Shown: positions 9,626 to 22,190 of the stretch, piece after piece
Layout of the letters: every line of letters starts with the position of its first letter
Numbering within the stretch: the stretch's first letter is position 1
Source of the DNA: Acinetobacter gandensis
Lineage (GTDB): Bacteria; Pseudomonadota; Gammaproteobacteria; Pseudomonadales; Moraxellaceae
Reading direction: 5' to 3'
DNA: 64,000 nucleotides
Assembly: GCF_001678755.1 (NCBI RefSeq)
Contig: NZ_LZDS01000004.1
Coordinates: 47,853 to 111,852 of the forward strand
Made by a program: the position numbers and the translations under genes
Notes under the pieces: model-generated
Seen by the model: the letters and a program-made list of their open reading frames with translations, nothing else
Databases searched by the model: none
What the model was told of the DNA's origin: nothing

Positions 9626-10209
9626 GTCATAGTAAATAGTGATCGTCACGAGAGGAAAAAATTGTAAAAGGTGATGTTTTATTAAGCGTATGATTTTATG
9701 GGGAAAGATATATTTAAAGTATAAAACGATAAGTATGTGGTTATTTATTGATGAAACGGACAAGCAAACCTGTCAAATGATTAAGAAAATGTTATTATGT
9801 AACGTAATTAAAAGGGAGAGGATAGTAATGTCAGCTCTCTTTTGTTTTATGTGGATATGATGGGGTAAATCTGACGTAGACTTTGGTCTCAATTGAAAGA
9901 TATTTTTATATGTAGCACCATATCATAGATGAAAATACATACTCTGTATTTAGCTAATTTATGAATGGTATGTGTCAAAAAAATCAATTGAAAATGCCCG
10001 AACGTGTTAGCATTTATAGCATCAGTGTATGTAAAAAATAGGCTTGATATAGGTACATTTTTTCAACAAATTTAGTGCTTCAGACAGTATATAAATGTGC
10101 TTAAGTCGGTTTAGAAAAGCCAAATGGTCAATATTTGATTTTTCCAAGACGATTTGCAAAAAATTGCCCGATTAATGTCGGGTATTTCTCAATGAGTAAT
10201 GATGCCGCT
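9626..10209. other. non-coding region upstream of the sucA leader
   Basis: AT-rich sequence without a credible gene. It contains a small hairpin CCCGA/TCGGG at 10167-10182 followed by TATTTCT. The suc promoter is presumably here but cannot be fixed by eye. Confidence 0.6.
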
Positions 10210-10315
10210 GAGGGCGTTATTGTTCATTAATCACATCAGGTATTCCTGATGTTGTGATAACGCCTCATGGCTTCAGCCTGATGGGGACTAATGTCATGTT
10301 ACCAATTTGACATTA
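10210..10315 (+). promoter_or_regulatory. structured leader of sucA (candidate cis-regulatory RNA)
   Basis: An outer stem pairs GCGTTAT (10214-10220) with ATAACGC (10257-10263). Nested inside is ACATCAGG (10233-10240) with CCTGATGT (10245-10252), loop TATT. A second copy of CCTGATG (10277-10283) could compete for the same partner. A further hairpin pairs TAATGTCA (10289-10296) with TGACATTA (10308-10315). The block ends about 50-60 nt before the sucA start. Ligand or mechanism unknown. Confidence 0.55.
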
Positions 10316-10377
10316 TTAATCATGGGTTCGCTTAAAAAGCATCCTGAAATGTTTTGCAATAGGAAATGGGTCCACAA

Positions 10378-13200
10378 ATGCAAGAAGTTGCTGACGCACT
10401 GCGTCTTGACACTGAACTTAGCGCTGACAGTGCAGCGTATATTGAAGAACTTTATGAGCAGTATTTAACGGCTCCAGATTCAGTAGAAGCTGACTGGCGT
10501 GCATACTTCGATAAATTCCCGAAAGGTGATCAACCACACAGCAATGTACGCGAGCAATTCCTATTATTAGGCCGTAATTCAAGCCGTGTTCAACCTGTCG
10601 TTCAAAGCGCAGTAAGTTCTGAACACGAGCGCCGTCAAATCGGTGTTTTACAGTTAATCGCTGCTTATCGTAACCGTGGTCACCAAAACGCTAAATTAGA
10701 TCCACTTGGTCTTGCAAAACGTGAAATCGTGCCAGATCTTGATCTTGCTGCACATGGTTTGACTCAGTCTGATCTAGATACAGTATTTAATACTGGTAAT
10801 CTAGCAATTGGTAAGTCTGAAGCAACTCTAGGTGAAATGGTTCAGGCAATGGAAGCAACTTATACAGCTTCTATTGGTGTTGAATACATGCACATTGTTG
10901 ATACCAAAGAAAAACGTTGGATTCAACAACGCCTTGAAGGCGCACGTGGTCAATTCGGTTTCTCTGCTGAACAAAAGAAACATGTATTAGAGCGTTTGAC
11001 TGCTGCTGAAGGTCTTGAAAAATACCTTGGTAATAAATTCGTTGGTGCAAAACGTTTCGGTGTTGAAGGTGGTGAATCATTCATTCCTATGGTGAATGAA
11101 CTTATTCAACGTGCAGGTTCAGTTGGTTGTAAAGAAGTGGTTATCGGTATGCCTCACCGTGGCCGTTTAAACCTTCTTGTCAACATCATGGGTAAAAACC
11201 CAGCAGACCTTTTTGGTGAATTTGAAGGTAAAGCACTTCATAAGAAAGGTTCTGGTGACGTTAAATACCACCAAGGTTTCTCTTCAAACGTAATGACTCC
11301 AGGTGGCGAAGTTCACTTAGCATTAGCGTTTAACCCATCTCACTTAGAAATCGTTGGACCTGTAGTTGAAGGGTCTGTACGTGCGCGCCAAGTACGTCGT
11401 AAAGACATTGGTGGTGATGACGTATTGCCAATCATTGTTCATGGTGATGCTGCATTTGCTGGTCAAGGTGTAAACCAAGAAACCTTCCAGATGTCACAAA
11501 CGCGTGGTTACACCGTGGGTGGTACAGTTCATATCGTTGTAAACAACCAAGTTGGTTTCACAACTTCAGATCCACGTGATGCTCGTTCTACAGAATACTG
11601 TACTGACATCGCGAAAATGATCCAAGCGCCGATTTTCCATGTGAACGGTGATGATCCTGAATCTGTATTGTTTGTTTCTCAATTGGCACATGACTTCCGT
11701 CATACCTTCCGTAAAGACGTCGTTATTGACATGTTCTGCTACCGTCGTCGTGGTCATAACGAAGCGGATGAACCTGCTGCAACTCAGCCAATGATGTATC
11801 AAGTGATCAACAAAAAAGCGACAACTCGTACGCTTTATGCAGATCAATTGGTTCAAGAGGGTGTATTAGATCGTGCAGCAGCTGACGCAATGGTTGAACA
11901 ATATCGTTCAGACCTTGAGGCAGGTAAACACGTAGCGAATGCACTTGTTTTAGAGCCAAATACTAAAATGTTTGTGGATTGGAAACCTTACCTAGGCCAC
12001 GAATATACAGATAAATGGGATACTACTTTCCCAATCGAACGTCTGAAAGAGCTTGGTGCGAAAATGCGCGAGCTTCCAGAAGGCTTCGTAATGCAACGTC
12101 AGGTTGCGAAAGTGATTGATGACCGTCTGAAAATGCAGACTGGTGAAATGCCATTGAACTGGGGTGCTGCAGAAACTTTAGCTTATGCATCTATCTTAGA
12201 CGAAGGTTTCCTTGTTCGCTTAACTGGTGAAGATGTTGGCCGTGGTACTTTCTCACACCGTCACGCGAAACTTCATAACCAAGTGGATGGTTCAACTTAT
12301 ATTCCATTATGTAACTTGAAAGAAAATCAACCACGTACTGCAATTTATGACTCATTATTGTCAGAAATGGCTGTATTGGCATTCGAATATGGTTATGCAA
12401 CAACTCTTCCTAAGAGCCTTGTGATTTGGGAAGCGCAATTCGGTGACTTCGCAAACTGTGCGCAAGTTGTAATTGACCAATTCATCGCTTCTGGTGAAAC
12501 CAAATGGGAGCGCGTATGTGGTTTAACTATGCTTCTTCCACACGGTTTTGAAGGTCAAGGTCCTGAGCATTCATCAGCTCGTTTAGAGCGTTTCTTACAG
12601 TTATGTGCTGAAGAAAACATGCAAGTGATCACACCGACTACACCAGCGCAGATTTACCATGCGATGCGTCGTCAAGCACTTCGCCCGATTCGTAAGCCAA
12701 TGATCGTGACTTCACCTAAGTCGCTTCTTCGTCACAAACTTGCAACGTCTACATTAGAAGAACTTGCAAATGGTACATTCCAAACTGTGATCGATGAAAT
12801 CGACAACATCAACAAGTCTGACGTAACACGTCTAGTACTTTGTGGTGGTAAGGTTTACTACGACTTACTTGAAAAACGTCGTGAAAAAGAATTGAACAAC
12901 ACTGCAATCGTTCGTATTGAACAATTGTATCCGTACCCAGAAGCACGTCTTGCTGAAGTTCTAGCTCAATATCCAAACGTAACTGAATTGGTGTGGGCGC
13001 AAGAAGAACCGAAGAACCAAGGTGCATGGTTATTCATCGCTCCGCGTCTATATGACGACGTGATGAAAGCGGGCAAACAAGTTCGTATTAGTTATGCAGG
13101 TCGTGAAGCTTCTGCTGCACCGGCTTGTGGTTCACCATATTTGCATGCAAAACAACAAGCTCAGCTCGTAAATGATGCTTTAGCTATCGTAGCTGAATAA
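10378..13200 (+). CDS. sucA: 2-oxoglutarate dehydrogenase E1 component
   Basis: A thiamine-diphosphate-dependent dehydrogenase of about 940 residues that decarboxylates 2-oxoglutarate and transfers the succinyl group to the lipoyl arm of SucB. The N-terminal E2-binding segment ([11 protein letters not shown]) is typical of family members. The core motifs G-M-P-H-R-G-R-L-N and [10 protein letters not shown] and the C-terminal transketolase-like domain are present. The start is ambiguous: AGGA at 10361 is 1 base from the ATG at 10366 and 13 bases from the ATG at 10378. I prefer 10378 because the upstream ATG sits on the ribosome-binding site. First gene of sucA-sucB-lpd. Confidence 0.96.
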   Translation: MQEVADALRLDTELSADSAAYIEELYEQYLTAPDSVEADWRAYFDKFPKGDQPHSNVREQFLLLGRNSSRVQPVVQSAVSSEHERRQIGVLQLIAAYRNRGHQNAKLDPLGLAKREIVPDLDLAAHGLTQSDLDTVFNTGNLAIGKSEATLGEMVQAMEATYTASIGVEYMHIVDTKEKRWIQQRLEGARGQFGFSAEQKKHVLERLTAAEGLEKYLGNKFVGAKRFGVEGGESFIPMVNELIQRAGSVGCKEVVIGMPHRGRLNLLVNIMGKNPADLFGEFEGKALHKKGSGDVKYHQGFSSNVMTPGGEVHLALAFNPSHLEIVGPVVEGSVRARQVRRKDIGGDDVLPIIVHGDAAFAGQGVNQETFQMSQTRGYTVGGTVHIVVNNQVGFTTSDPRDARSTEYCTDIAKMIQAPIFHVNGDDPESVLFVSQLAHDFRHTFRKDVVIDMFCYRRRGHNEADEPAATQPMMYQVINKKATTRTLYADQLVQEGVLDRAAADAMVEQYRSDLEAGKHVANALVLEPNTKMFVDWKPYLGHEYTDKWDTTFPIERLKELGAKMRELPEGFVMQRQVAKVIDDRLKMQTGEMPLNWGAAETLAYASILDEGFLVRLTGEDVGRGTFSHRHAKLHNQVDGSTYIPLCNLKENQPRTAIYDSLLSEMAVLAFEYGYATTLPKSLVIWEAQFGDFANCAQVVIDQFIASGETKWERVCGLTMLLPHGFEGQGPEHSSARLERFLQLCAEENMQVITPTTPAQIYHAMRRQALRPIRKPMIVTSPKSLLRHKLATSTLEELANGTFQTVIDEIDNINKSDVTRLVLCGGKVYYDLLEKRREKELNNTAIVRIEQLYPYPEARLAEVLAQYPNVTELVWAQEEPKNQGAWLFIAPRLYDDVMKAGKQVRISYAGREASAAPACGSPYLHAKQQAQLVNDALAIVAE

Positions 13201-13216
13201 CAGGAGATTCTTAAAA

Positions 13217-14437
13217 ATGGCAACCGAAATTAAAGCACCGGTATTCCCAGAGTCAGTTGCTGACGGTACAGTTGCAACTTGGCACAAACAACCGGGTGAA
13301 GCAGTATCACGTGACGAAGTTATCTGTGATATTGAAACTGACAAAGTTGTTTTGGAAGTTGTAGCTCCTGCTGACGGTACAATTACAGAAATCGTTAAAA
13401 ACGAAGGTGATACAGTTCTTTCTGCTGAAGTTATTGCAACTTTTGAAGAAGGTGCTGCTGCATCTGGCGCTGCGCAAACTCAAGCAGTTCAATCTGAAGC
13501 TCAAGTTGAACAAGCGGCTGCGCAAACTCAAGCGGGTGCTGCTCCTGTTGTTGAACGTGCACAACCAGTTGCTGATCAAGCTCCTGCTGTTCGTAAAGCA
13601 TTAACTGAGTCTGGTATTGCTGCTGCTGACGTGGCAGGTACTGGTCGCGGTGGTCGCATCACTAAAGAAGATGTTGCTGCTCATCAAGCGAAACCAGCTG
13701 CTCCTGCTGCTGCGCCATTAAGCGTTGCTGTAGGTGAGCGTATCGAAAAACGTGTTCCTATGACTCGTCTTCGTAAACGTGTTGCTGAACGTCTTCTTGC
13801 TGCGACGCAAGAAACTGCAATGTTGACTACGTTTAACGAAGTGAACATGAAACCAATCATGGAAATGCGTGCACAATATAAAGATGCGTTTGAAAAACGC
13901 CATGGTGCTCGTCTTGGCTTCATGTCATTCTTCGTTAAAGCTGCAACTGAAGCACTTAAACGCTACCCAGCTGTAAACGCTTCAATTGATGGTAACGATA
14001 TCGTTTACCACGGTTTCTATGACATCGGTGTAGCTGTATCAAGCGACCGTGGTCTAGTGGTTCCAGTACTTCGTGATACTGATCGCATGAACTATGCTGA
14101 AGTTGAAAACGGTATCCGTGCATATGCTGGTAAAGCACGTGACGGTAAATTGGGTATCGAAGATATGACTGGCGGTACATTCACTATTACTAATGGTGGT
14201 ACTTTCGGTTCATTGCTTTCTACACCAATCTTGAACACTCCACAAACTGCAATCTTGGGTATGCACAAAATCCAAGAGCGTCCTATGGCAGTAAATGGTC
14301 AAGTAGAAATTCTTCCAATGATGTACTTAGCGCTTTCTTATGACCACCGTCTAATCGATGGTAAAGAAGCTGTAGGTTTCCTTGTAACAATCAAAGAATT
14401 GTTAGAAGAACCAGCTAAGCTAATCCTTGATCTTTAA
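13217..14437 (+). CDS. sucB: dihydrolipoyllysine-residue succinyltransferase (E2 of 2-oxoglutarate dehydrogenase)
   Basis: A 406-residue E2 core protein. The lipoyl domain is at about 1-76 with the modified lysine in E-T-D-K-V (K43). An Ala/Gln-rich flexible linker covers about 78-120, the peripheral-subunit-binding domain ([10 protein letters not shown]) about 125-160, and the acyltransferase domain runs to the end with the catalytic S-Y-D-H-R-L-I-D-G motif. It follows sucA by 16 bp. A stable hairpin with a T run separates it from lpd. Confidence 0.97.
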   Translation: MATEIKAPVFPESVADGTVATWHKQPGEAVSRDEVICDIETDKVVLEVVAPADGTITEIVKNEGDTVLSAEVIATFEEGAAASGAAQTQAVQSEAQVEQAAAQTQAGAAPVVERAQPVADQAPAVRKALTESGIAAADVAGTGRGGRITKEDVAAHQAKPAAPAAAPLSVAVGERIEKRVPMTRLRKRVAERLLAATQETAMLTTFNEVNMKPIMEMRAQYKDAFEKRHGARLGFMSFFVKAATEALKRYPAVNASIDGNDIVYHGFYDIGVAVSSDRGLVVPVLRDTDRMNYAEVENGIRAYAGKARDGKLGIEDMTGGTFTITNGGTFGSLLSTPILNTPQTAILGMHKIQERPMAVNGQVEILPMMYLALSYDHRLIDGKEAVGFLVTIKELLEEPAKLILDL

Positions 14438-14455
14438 TACTTCAGAATAATGCAA

Positions 14456-15928
<1,473 letters not shown>

Positions 15929-15937
15929 GATGTAAAA

Positions 15938-15962
15938 AGAGCGGCTAAGGCCGCTCTTTTTT
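15938..15962 (+). terminator. intrinsic terminator of sucAB-lpd
   Basis: GAGCGGC-TAAG-GCCGCTC followed by T6. It separates lpd from sucCD. Confidence 0.9.
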
Positions 15963-16108
15963 GTTTCAGGTGGTTGTTTTTGTTTGAACAATCATCTAAA
16001 AATAAAGATAAGAAATATTTTAAGATTTAAAAAGGTTAAAGCTGCTTTGACGGATGTCTGGGCTTTAATAGTTCATAACAAAGCGAAAAAAGAGTAAAAG
16101 GTTGTTCA

Positions 16109-17275
16109 ATGAATCTACATGAATATCAAGCGAAAGCGTTATTAAAAAAATATGGTATGCCGGTTCAAGAAGGTATTCTTGCAACAAATGCAGATGAGAC
16201 AGTGGCTGCATTTGAACAACTCGGTGGTAAATTTGCAGTTTTAAAAGCCCAAGTACATGCGGGTGGTCGTGGTAAAGCGGGTGGTGTAAAAGTAGTGAAG
16301 TCTGCTGCTGAAGCTGCAGAATATGCCAATCAAATAATTGGTTCGCGTTTAGTCACTTATCAAACCGATGCAAATGGTCAACCTGTAAACAGTATTTTAG
16401 TATCTGAAGATGTATATCCGGTTGAACGTGAATTGTATTTAGGTGCTGTGGTTGATCGCTCAAGCCGTCGTGTAACTTTTATGGCATCGACAGAGGGCGG
16501 TGTTGAAATTGAAAAAGTCGCAGAAGAAACCCCTGAAAAAATTATTAAAGTTGAAGTTGATCCACTCGTGGGATTATTGCCATTTCAAGCACGTGAAGTA
16601 GCATTTGCACTGAACTTAAAAGATGGTCAAGTAAATCAATTCGTTAAAATCATGTCAGCGGCATATCAAGCTTTCATTGAAAATGATTTTGCATTGTTTG
16701 AAATTAACCCATTATCTGTACGTGAAAATGGCGACATTCTATGTGTTGATGCAAAAGTAGGTATTGATTCAAACGCGCTTTACCGCTTGCCAGAAGTTGC
16801 AGCACTACGTGATAAATCACAAGAGAATGAGCGTGAATTAAAAGCGTCTGAGTTTGATCTAAACTATGTTGCGCTAGAAGGTAATATTGGTTGTATGGTA
16901 AATGGTGCTGGTCTTGCAATGGCAACCATGGATATTATCAAACTCTATGGTGGCCAACCTGCAAACTTCCTTGATGTAGGGGGCGGCGCAACCAAAGAAC
17001 GTGTTATTGAAGCATTTAAAATTATTTTAGCGGACAGTTCTGTACAAGGTGTATTAATTAACATTTTTGGTGGAATTGTACGTTGCGACATGATTGCTGA
17101 AGCAATTATTGCAGCGGTTCAGGAAGTAAACGTAACTGTACCTGTGGTTGTTCGCTTAGAAGGGAACAATGCAGAACTTGGTGCGAAATTACTTGATGAA
17201 TCAGGTTTGAAATTAATTTCTGCAAATGGTCTTGCTGACGCTGCGGAAAAAATTGTTGCTGCAGTGAAAGGTTAA
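16109..17275 (+). CDS. sucC: succinyl-CoA synthetase, beta subunit (ADP-forming)
   Basis: A 388-residue ATP-grasp protein forming the nucleotide- and succinate-binding subunit of succinyl-CoA ligase, which makes ATP (or GTP) from succinyl-CoA. The start M-N-L-H-E-Y-Q-A-K, the [11 protein letters not shown] motif and the C-terminal I-F-G-G-I-V-R-C-D motif are all typical. It is 180 bp from the lpd stop, beyond that terminator, so it probably has its own promoter. sucD follows after 13 bp. Confidence 0.98.
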   Translation: MNLHEYQAKALLKKYGMPVQEGILATNADETVAAFEQLGGKFAVLKAQVHAGGRGKAGGVKVVKSAAEAAEYANQIIGSRLVTYQTDANGQPVNSILVSEDVYPVERELYLGAVVDRSSRRVTFMASTEGGVEIEKVAEETPEKIIKVEVDPLVGLLPFQAREVAFALNLKDGQVNQFVKIMSAAYQAFIENDFALFEINPLSVRENGDILCVDAKVGIDSNALYRLPEVAALRDKSQENERELKASEFDLNYVALEGNIGCMVNGAGLAMATMDIIKLYGGQPANFLDVGGGATKERVIEAFKIILADSSVQGVLINIFGGIVRCDMIAEAIIAAVQEVNVTVPVVVRLEGNNAELGAKLLDESGLKLISANGLADAAEKIVAAVKG

Positions 17276-17288
17276 GGGAGTATCAATC

Positions 17289-18179
17289 ATGAGCGTATTA
17301 GTTAATAAAGACACAAAAGTATTGGTACAAGGCTTCACAGGTAAAAATGGTACTTTTCACTCTGAGCAATCGATTGCTTATGGTACGAAAGTTGTTGGTG
17401 GTGTGACACCGGGTAAAGGCGGTCAAACGCACCTTGATCTACCTGTGTTTAATACTATGAAAGAAGCGGTACGTGAAACAGGTGCGACAGCAACGTCAAT
17501 TTATGTGCCAGCACCATTTGTTTTGGATTCAATCATTGAATCGATTGATTCGGGTATTGAACTGATTGTAGTGATTACTGAAGGTGTACCTACACTAGAT
17601 ATGTTGAAGGCCAAACGTTATCTTGAAACGTATGGCAACAATGCACGTTTAATTGGGCCAAATTGTCCTGGGATCATTACGCCAGGTGAATGCAAGATAG
17701 GAATTATGCCAGGTCATATTCACCAGCCAGGTAAAATCGGTATTATCTCGCGTTCAGGTACATTGACATACGAAGCAGTAGCGCAAACGACTAAACTAGG
17801 ATTAGGTCAATCGACGTGTATTGGTATTGGTGGTGACCCAATTCCAGGTATGAACCAAATTGATTGTTTGAAACTCTTCCAAGAAGATCCGCAAACTGAA
17901 GCCATTATAATGATTGGTGAAATTGGCGGTACTGCGGAAGAAGAAGCAGCTGAATATATTCAATCGCATGTCACCAAACCTGTGGTGGGTTATATTGCGG
18001 GCGTAACTGCACCTAAAGGTAAGCGTATGGGCCATGCGGGTGCAATCATTTCAGGTGGTAAAGGTACTGCTGAAGAGAAGTTCGCTGCATTTGAAAAGGC
18101 GGGGATGGCGTATACGCGTAGCCCAGCAGAACTCGGTTCAACGATGTTCCAACTTTTAAAGGATAAAGGTTTAGTTTAA
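17289..18179 (+). CDS. sucD: succinyl-CoA synthetase, alpha subunit
   Basis: A 296-residue CoA-binding subunit. It has an N-terminal Rossmann-type CoA-binding domain ([10 protein letters not shown]), G-P-N-C-P-G, and the active-site phosphohistidine in the G-H-A-G-A-I motif (about residue 247). The upstream GGGAG is a good ribosome-binding site. It completes sucCD and is followed by a terminator. Confidence 0.98.
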   Translation: MSVLVNKDTKVLVQGFTGKNGTFHSEQSIAYGTKVVGGVTPGKGGQTHLDLPVFNTMKEAVRETGATATSIYVPAPFVLDSIIESIDSGIELIVVITEGVPTLDMLKAKRYLETYGNNARLIGPNCPGIITPGECKIGIMPGHIHQPGKIGIISRSGTLTYEAVAQTTKLGLGQSTCIGIGGDPIPGMNQIDCLKLFQEDPQTEAIIMIGEIGGTAEEEAAEYIQSHVTKPVVGYIAGVTAPKGKRMGHAGAIISGGKGTAEEKFAAFEKAGMAYTRSPAELGSTMFQLLKDKGLV

Positions 18180-18200
18180 GCCTTTTATATTTTAAAGGAA

Positions 18201-18236
18201 AAAGCCGTATGTCTTAATTGCACATACGGCTTTTTT
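18201..18236 (+). terminator. intrinsic terminator of sucCD
   Basis: GCCGTATGT (18204-18212) pairs with ACATACGGC (18222-18230), then T6. Confidence 0.9.
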
Positions 18237-18499
18237 GTGGAGAGCATATTGGTTTGCACTAATACATTTCTCTGTATAAAAATAATATGGGTATTAGAGT
18301 GTTTAATCTCAGCTGAAAACTATATTTAGCCACATTGAAAAATCCATATTGGACAAAAGACAAAATGGTTAAATTAGAGCAAGATTTACTATGTACTTAA
18401 CAATCTGAGAATTGATAAATATTTGGTGTTCACTGTTTCTATAGGAGACTATGCTATATTCATAATTAAAATAATTCTTTTGAAGACATAATATTACAG
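18237..18499. other. intergenic region upstream of the 18500 gene
   Basis: AT-rich, without a recognisable gene or structured element. It presumably holds the promoter of the secreted-protein gene at 18500. Confidence 0.5.
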
Positions 18500-18931
18500 A
18501 TGTTAAAGCCGATTCATTTATTGTTTTGTCGTTGCTTATTCTTGTTCGGGCTAGCGATGAATAGCACTTATGCTGAAAATGAAGACGTCTACTTGGCTGA
18601 GTCTTTGAGTGATGATATTTTCCACTATTATCAGCAGTTAGCCGCACAACATGATGAAGAGGAAAACGATTATACATTGATCAATAACGATTTTTATGAG
18701 AATGAATATATTCGTGTATTTAACTACTCGGCCTACAACTCGGATGGTTTGAGCCATAAACTAGGGACAGGGGAGTTTCACAGTTCAGACTTGGATGTAC
18801 TCAGTATTTCATTCGGGTATGGTATTGAAATTAAAGTCAACAAAAGAAATAAAGTGGGATATGAGTACCTTTCAAATTTTCCTTATGATCGTGGGCAATT
18901 GATTCGTTTCTTTTGGGTGCGTTTGCACTAA
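18500..18931 (+). CDS. putative secreted protein of unknown function
   Basis: A 143-residue protein I do not recognise. Residues 1-25 look like a Sec signal peptide (basic start, Leu/Phe-rich core, predicted cleavage after S-T-Y-A). The mature part is acidic at first (E-N-E-D, D-E-E-E-N-D), followed by alternating short segments that could be beta strands. It is a single gene between two terminators, with no ribosome-binding site of note. It is probably a periplasmic or outer-membrane-associated protein with limited distribution. Confidence 0.6.
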   Translation: MLKPIHLLFCRCLFLFGLAMNSTYAENEDVYLAESLSDDIFHYYQQLAAQHDEEENDYTLINNDFYENEYIRVFNYSAYNSDGLSHKLGTGEFHSSDLDVLSISFGYGIEIKVNKRNKVGYEYLSNFPYDRGQLIRFFWVRLH

Positions 18932-19186
18932 ATGGCTTAACTCGGCTTATTTGAAAAAAAGTTTTTTCCATTACTGTTTAGAATATTTTCACTCAATTGT
19001 AGCGTCTAGGATGTTTACATTACTTCTTTGAATTTTCTGATGGTCGGCGAATCGATTACCTAGCTAAACTAACTTAAATTTTTATAATAAATGATAGGTT
19101 TGCTGTGCTGAGTGAATTCTTAGCTCTATCGCTTTAACAGCTTAAATGTGTATTTTATTGAAAGTTGAATATTAAAGTAGATGATA
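18932..19186. other. intergenic region before the flotillin terminator
   Basis: No gene or clear element seen. It lies between two genes whose 3' ends face each other. Confidence 0.5.
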
Positions 19187-19215
19187 AAAAACGCGACAGA
19201 TCGTCGCGTTTTTTG
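19187..19215 (-). terminator. bidirectional terminator (flotillin operon)
   Basis: ACGCGAC-AGATC-GTCGCGT flanked by A6 and T6. It serves the minus-strand flotillin operon and possibly the plus-strand gene at 18500. Confidence 0.85.
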
Positions 19216-19231
19216 CTTGTAAGTCTAACTA

Positions 19232-20944
19232 CTATTGAGCTTTGCTTTGCGGTTTTAAGCTTTGGGTTAAACCATTGATGTCGCCGCCTTGAATCCCTAG
19301 TTCATTCATCAAGCTATCAATTAGTGGTGCTTGAGTACGATAGCGTAGCGCACTATTTACCACTTGATCAGACAAAGCAACTTGTGAAGATTCCGCACCA
19401 TCAACCCCAGATGCTACTGAACCGACATTGCCTAAACCATTGACCTGTAAAATTTTGATGTCATCAATATTTTCCATCGGTTTAACACTTTCACGAATGA
19501 TTTCAGGTAAGTATTTTAACAATGCTAGGCGAATTTGCATTTCAACCTGCTCAGAAGACAATACGTTATTTGCTTCATTCACAGCACGTGTACCTTCAGC
19601 ATCAACTTGGTATTGTTTTTCCATTGCTTGAGCAAGTAATACTTTTGCGTCTGCTTCACCTTTTGCTTTAAGACGGACTTTTTCAGCTTCAGCTTCAGCT
19701 GCAATACGAATCGCTTCTGCATCATCAGCTGCTGCTTGTTTACCTGCTTCAGCAGCTACAGTAATCGCAATTGCATCTTTTTCGGCTTTCTCTTTTGCCG
19801 ATACCAACTCAACTGCTTTTTGACGTTCAGCTTGTTGAATCTGACGAACAGTAATAACTTCTTCTTCAGCTTTTACCGCTTGAGCACGTGCTTGGTCAGC
19901 ATGTGCTTTAGCTTCAGATTCAGCACGTGATTTTTCAGCAATCGCAATTGCACGGTCTTGTTCAGCCAGTTCAATGGTTTTCTTTTGTTCGACTTGAGCT
20001 TGCTGAATAATCTGTGATTTTTGAATATTCTGGTTTTCAACATCACGTGCTGCAGTAATACGTTTTAAGTCAACTTCACGTTCTGCTGCAATACGCGCTT
20101 CTTCAGCTTCACGTTTTTTCGCAGCTTCTTGAGAAGCAATTTCTGCAAGCTGTTCTGCACGGCGTACAGAAATTTCACGTTCTTGTTGCAGTTTCGCGTA
20201 TTCTTCTTCACGTAAGATTTGTAAGCGTGCTTGTTCTGCTTCTAGGTTTTTAGTTTTAATTGCAAGGTCTGCGTCTTGCTCAATGGCATTACGCTTACGA
20301 CGACGGTCTTCAATGGTTTCGGTGAGTTTGGTTAAACCTTCAGCATCGAACGCGTTTTGTGGGTTAAAGTATTTAAAACCAGTTTGGTCTAAACCTGTTA
20401 AAGAGACAGTTTCCAATTCCAAGCCGTTTTTGTGTAAATCTTCAGAAACCACTTGCTGAACTTTTTGTACGAAGTCGACACGCTTTTCATGTAGTTCTTC
20501 CATCGCCATTTCAGCTGCAACGGCACGTAATGAGTCAACGAATTTACCTTCAACTAAGTTTTTCAACTCATTTGGAGACATGGTTTTTTGACCTAATGTT
20601 TGTGCAGCAGTTGCGATTGAGTCAGCAGTTGGTTTTACACGTACGTAGAATTCAGCCATGACATCCACACGCATACGGTCACGGGTAATCAAGGCTTGGT
20701 CATCAGCACGGCGCACTTCAAGACGAAGTGTATTCATATTTACTGGAATGATTTCATGAAGTACAGGCAATACAATTGCACCACCACCGAGAATGACTTT
20801 TTCGCCACCAAAACCTGTACGGACAAATGAAATCTCTTTACTTGAGCGACGATAAAGTCGCGCAATAATAAAACCAATAAAAATGAGCGCGGCAAAAATT
20901 ATCCCGACTGTTACAAGGATACCGCTTGGAATAATGTCTAACAT
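19232..20944 (-). CDS. flotillin family membrane scaffold protein (YqiK-like)
   Basis: A 570-residue flotillin. One N-terminal transmembrane segment (about 8-28) is followed by a short basic stretch and an SPFH/Band-7 domain (about 35-210). A long Ala/Glu/Lys/Gln-rich coiled coil covers about 215-450, and a C-terminal region ends in Gln/Lys-rich sequence. Flotillins form oligomeric scaffolds in membrane microdomains. The upstream membrane protein with a soluble C-terminal domain is its usual partner (the yqiJ-yqiK arrangement of E. coli), and the two genes are 169 bp apart on the same strand. Confidence 0.9.
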   Translation of the reverse strand: MLDIIPSGILVTVGIIFAALIFIGFIIARLYRRSSKEISFVRTGFGGEKVILGGGAIVLPVLHEIIPVNMNTLRLEVRRADDQALITRDRMRVDVMAEFYVRVKPTADSIATAAQTLGQKTMSPNELKNLVEGKFVDSLRAVAAEMAMEELHEKRVDFVQKVQQVVSEDLHKNGLELETVSLTGLDQTGFKYFNPQNAFDAEGLTKLTETIEDRRRKRNAIEQDADLAIKTKNLEAEQARLQILREEEYAKLQQEREISVRRAEQLAEIASQEAAKKREAEEARIAAEREVDLKRITAARDVENQNIQKSQIIQQAQVEQKKTIELAEQDRAIAIAEKSRAESEAKAHADQARAQAVKAEEEVITVRQIQQAERQKAVELVSAKEKAEKDAIAITVAAEAGKQAAADDAEAIRIAAEAEAEKVRLKAKGEADAKVLLAQAMEKQYQVDAEGTRAVNEANNVLSSEQVEMQIRLALLKYLPEIIRESVKPMENIDDIKILQVNGLGNVGSVASGVDGAESSQVALSDQVVNSALRYRTQAPLIDSLMNELGIQGGDINGLTQSLKPQSKAQ

Positions 20945-21113
20945 GGATCTTATCTCTGTTGTTGTAGTTCAAATTAGCGTACAAGGCTAATTATTTTGGT
21001 TTAAAAAAGTTATTTTCAGCCCCGTTTTGTAGTTTCTAAATGAACAATTTGATCAGGGCCCTTAATGTGTATTCATTCAAACAGCATTGAATTTCAATCA
21101 AATGAAGACTGTT

Positions 21114-21752
21114 TTAAAGGTTAGTCGCTTGAAAGCCGACAGCGGTTTTTTGGGTGAGTACGACGGACTGACCTTGATTGAAAACTTCATCTAATTCAGG
21201 TTCGACCAGAATATAATGGGTCAAACCGTGTTGATCTTGAACACGCGCTTGAGCTGGGTATTTCTGGCGTGCGTTACCTAAAATAATAGTTGCTGTACGA
21301 CCTATCAATTCATCGCTATAAATAGCTGTAGTTTCATCTTGAGGTAAAATGCGGGCAAGTAGCATTGTGCTATATCGCACGATTGGCATGCACAGGAATA
21401 CACAAGCAGGTGCAATGAGCCAAGCGCTGAACATCATATTGGTAAACTGATTGACCAAGGCTTGAATTGTGAAGCCAAGTAAACTGTAGGCACATAAGAA
21501 AATAATCAGCCATACAAATAGGGGAACACGACCTAAATATAACCAATCAAGAACTTTGGTAAACACACTATGGTCGGCATCAACGCCAAGTTCGGCGTTG
21601 TGTCCAACATCTTCAGGCAGGAATTGATCTAAAAAACCTTGCGAGCCGCCACCCAGTAGCGTTAAGACAATTTCAAAAATGCCGAAGAGGAACATCAGGC
21701 AAAGACTGATGCTAAATACGATATTGGAAGGATGTGTGAACAGTTCCCACAT
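21114..21752 (-). CDS. YqiJ-like membrane protein (NfeD/OB-fold partner of flotillin)
   Basis: A 212-residue protein with three hydrophobic segments (about 10-35, 75-98 and 100-125) and a soluble C-terminal domain of about 70 residues rich in beta strands. This fits the OB-fold domain of the YqiJ/DUF1449 family. It lies upstream of the flotillin gene, the conserved arrangement for these pairs. It is thought to help assemble flotillin at the inner membrane; its biochemical role is not established. Confidence 0.8.
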   Translation of the reverse strand: MWELFTHPSNIVFSISLCLMFLFGIFEIVLTLLGGGSQGFLDQFLPEDVGHNAELGVDADHSVFTKVLDWLYLGRVPLFVWLIIFLCAYSLLGFTIQALVNQFTNMMFSAWLIAPACVFLCMPIVRYSTMLLARILPQDETTAIYSDELIGRTATIILGNARQKYPAQARVQDQHGLTHYILVEPELDEVFNQGQSVVLTQKTAVGFQATNL

Positions 21753-22190
21753 TATATTTATCTCTATATTTATGCTTATAAAAAATAAAAAAGTAATTCT
21801 GGCTGAATCGTTTTTTCCTGTATGTAAAATAGCATTATCTGTCTATATTGTGTAATCAAATTACATGACGAGTTAACAGACTGTTAAGAATTATGTGATG
21901 AATGGCAGCTTATTTAAGCGAAATTTCACATTTAAATGTAAAGTTGATACTTAGCAAAAGCTTTGTTTTGGTGTTTTTGCTCTAAATATTTAAACTTAAC
22001 TTGCTGTTGTGTAATTTTTTTTAGATATAAATAAAAGCAGAGCAGATCTCAATATAAACGCTGAATTAGCATGCTTTGTATTAAATGTTAAAAAGTGTAA
22101 CTGAAACACTGGCTGCTAAATTCCGATGAAATACAGCAGCTATTTTTGACCTTTAATTAAACAAATTATGCTTCAGTATAAAATTAGATC
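21753..22190. other. intergenic region upstream of the flotillin operon
   Basis: About 440 bp of AT-rich DNA without a credible ORF or strong hairpin. It should contain the minus-strand promoter of the YqiJ-like/flotillin pair and the 3' end of the 22191 transcript. Confidence 0.5.

Noticed and set aside
13307..13579. Minus-strand ORF opposite sucB with a Ser/Arg/Leu-rich sequence
   Set aside because: Complement of the Ala/Gln linker region of sucB; composition artefact.
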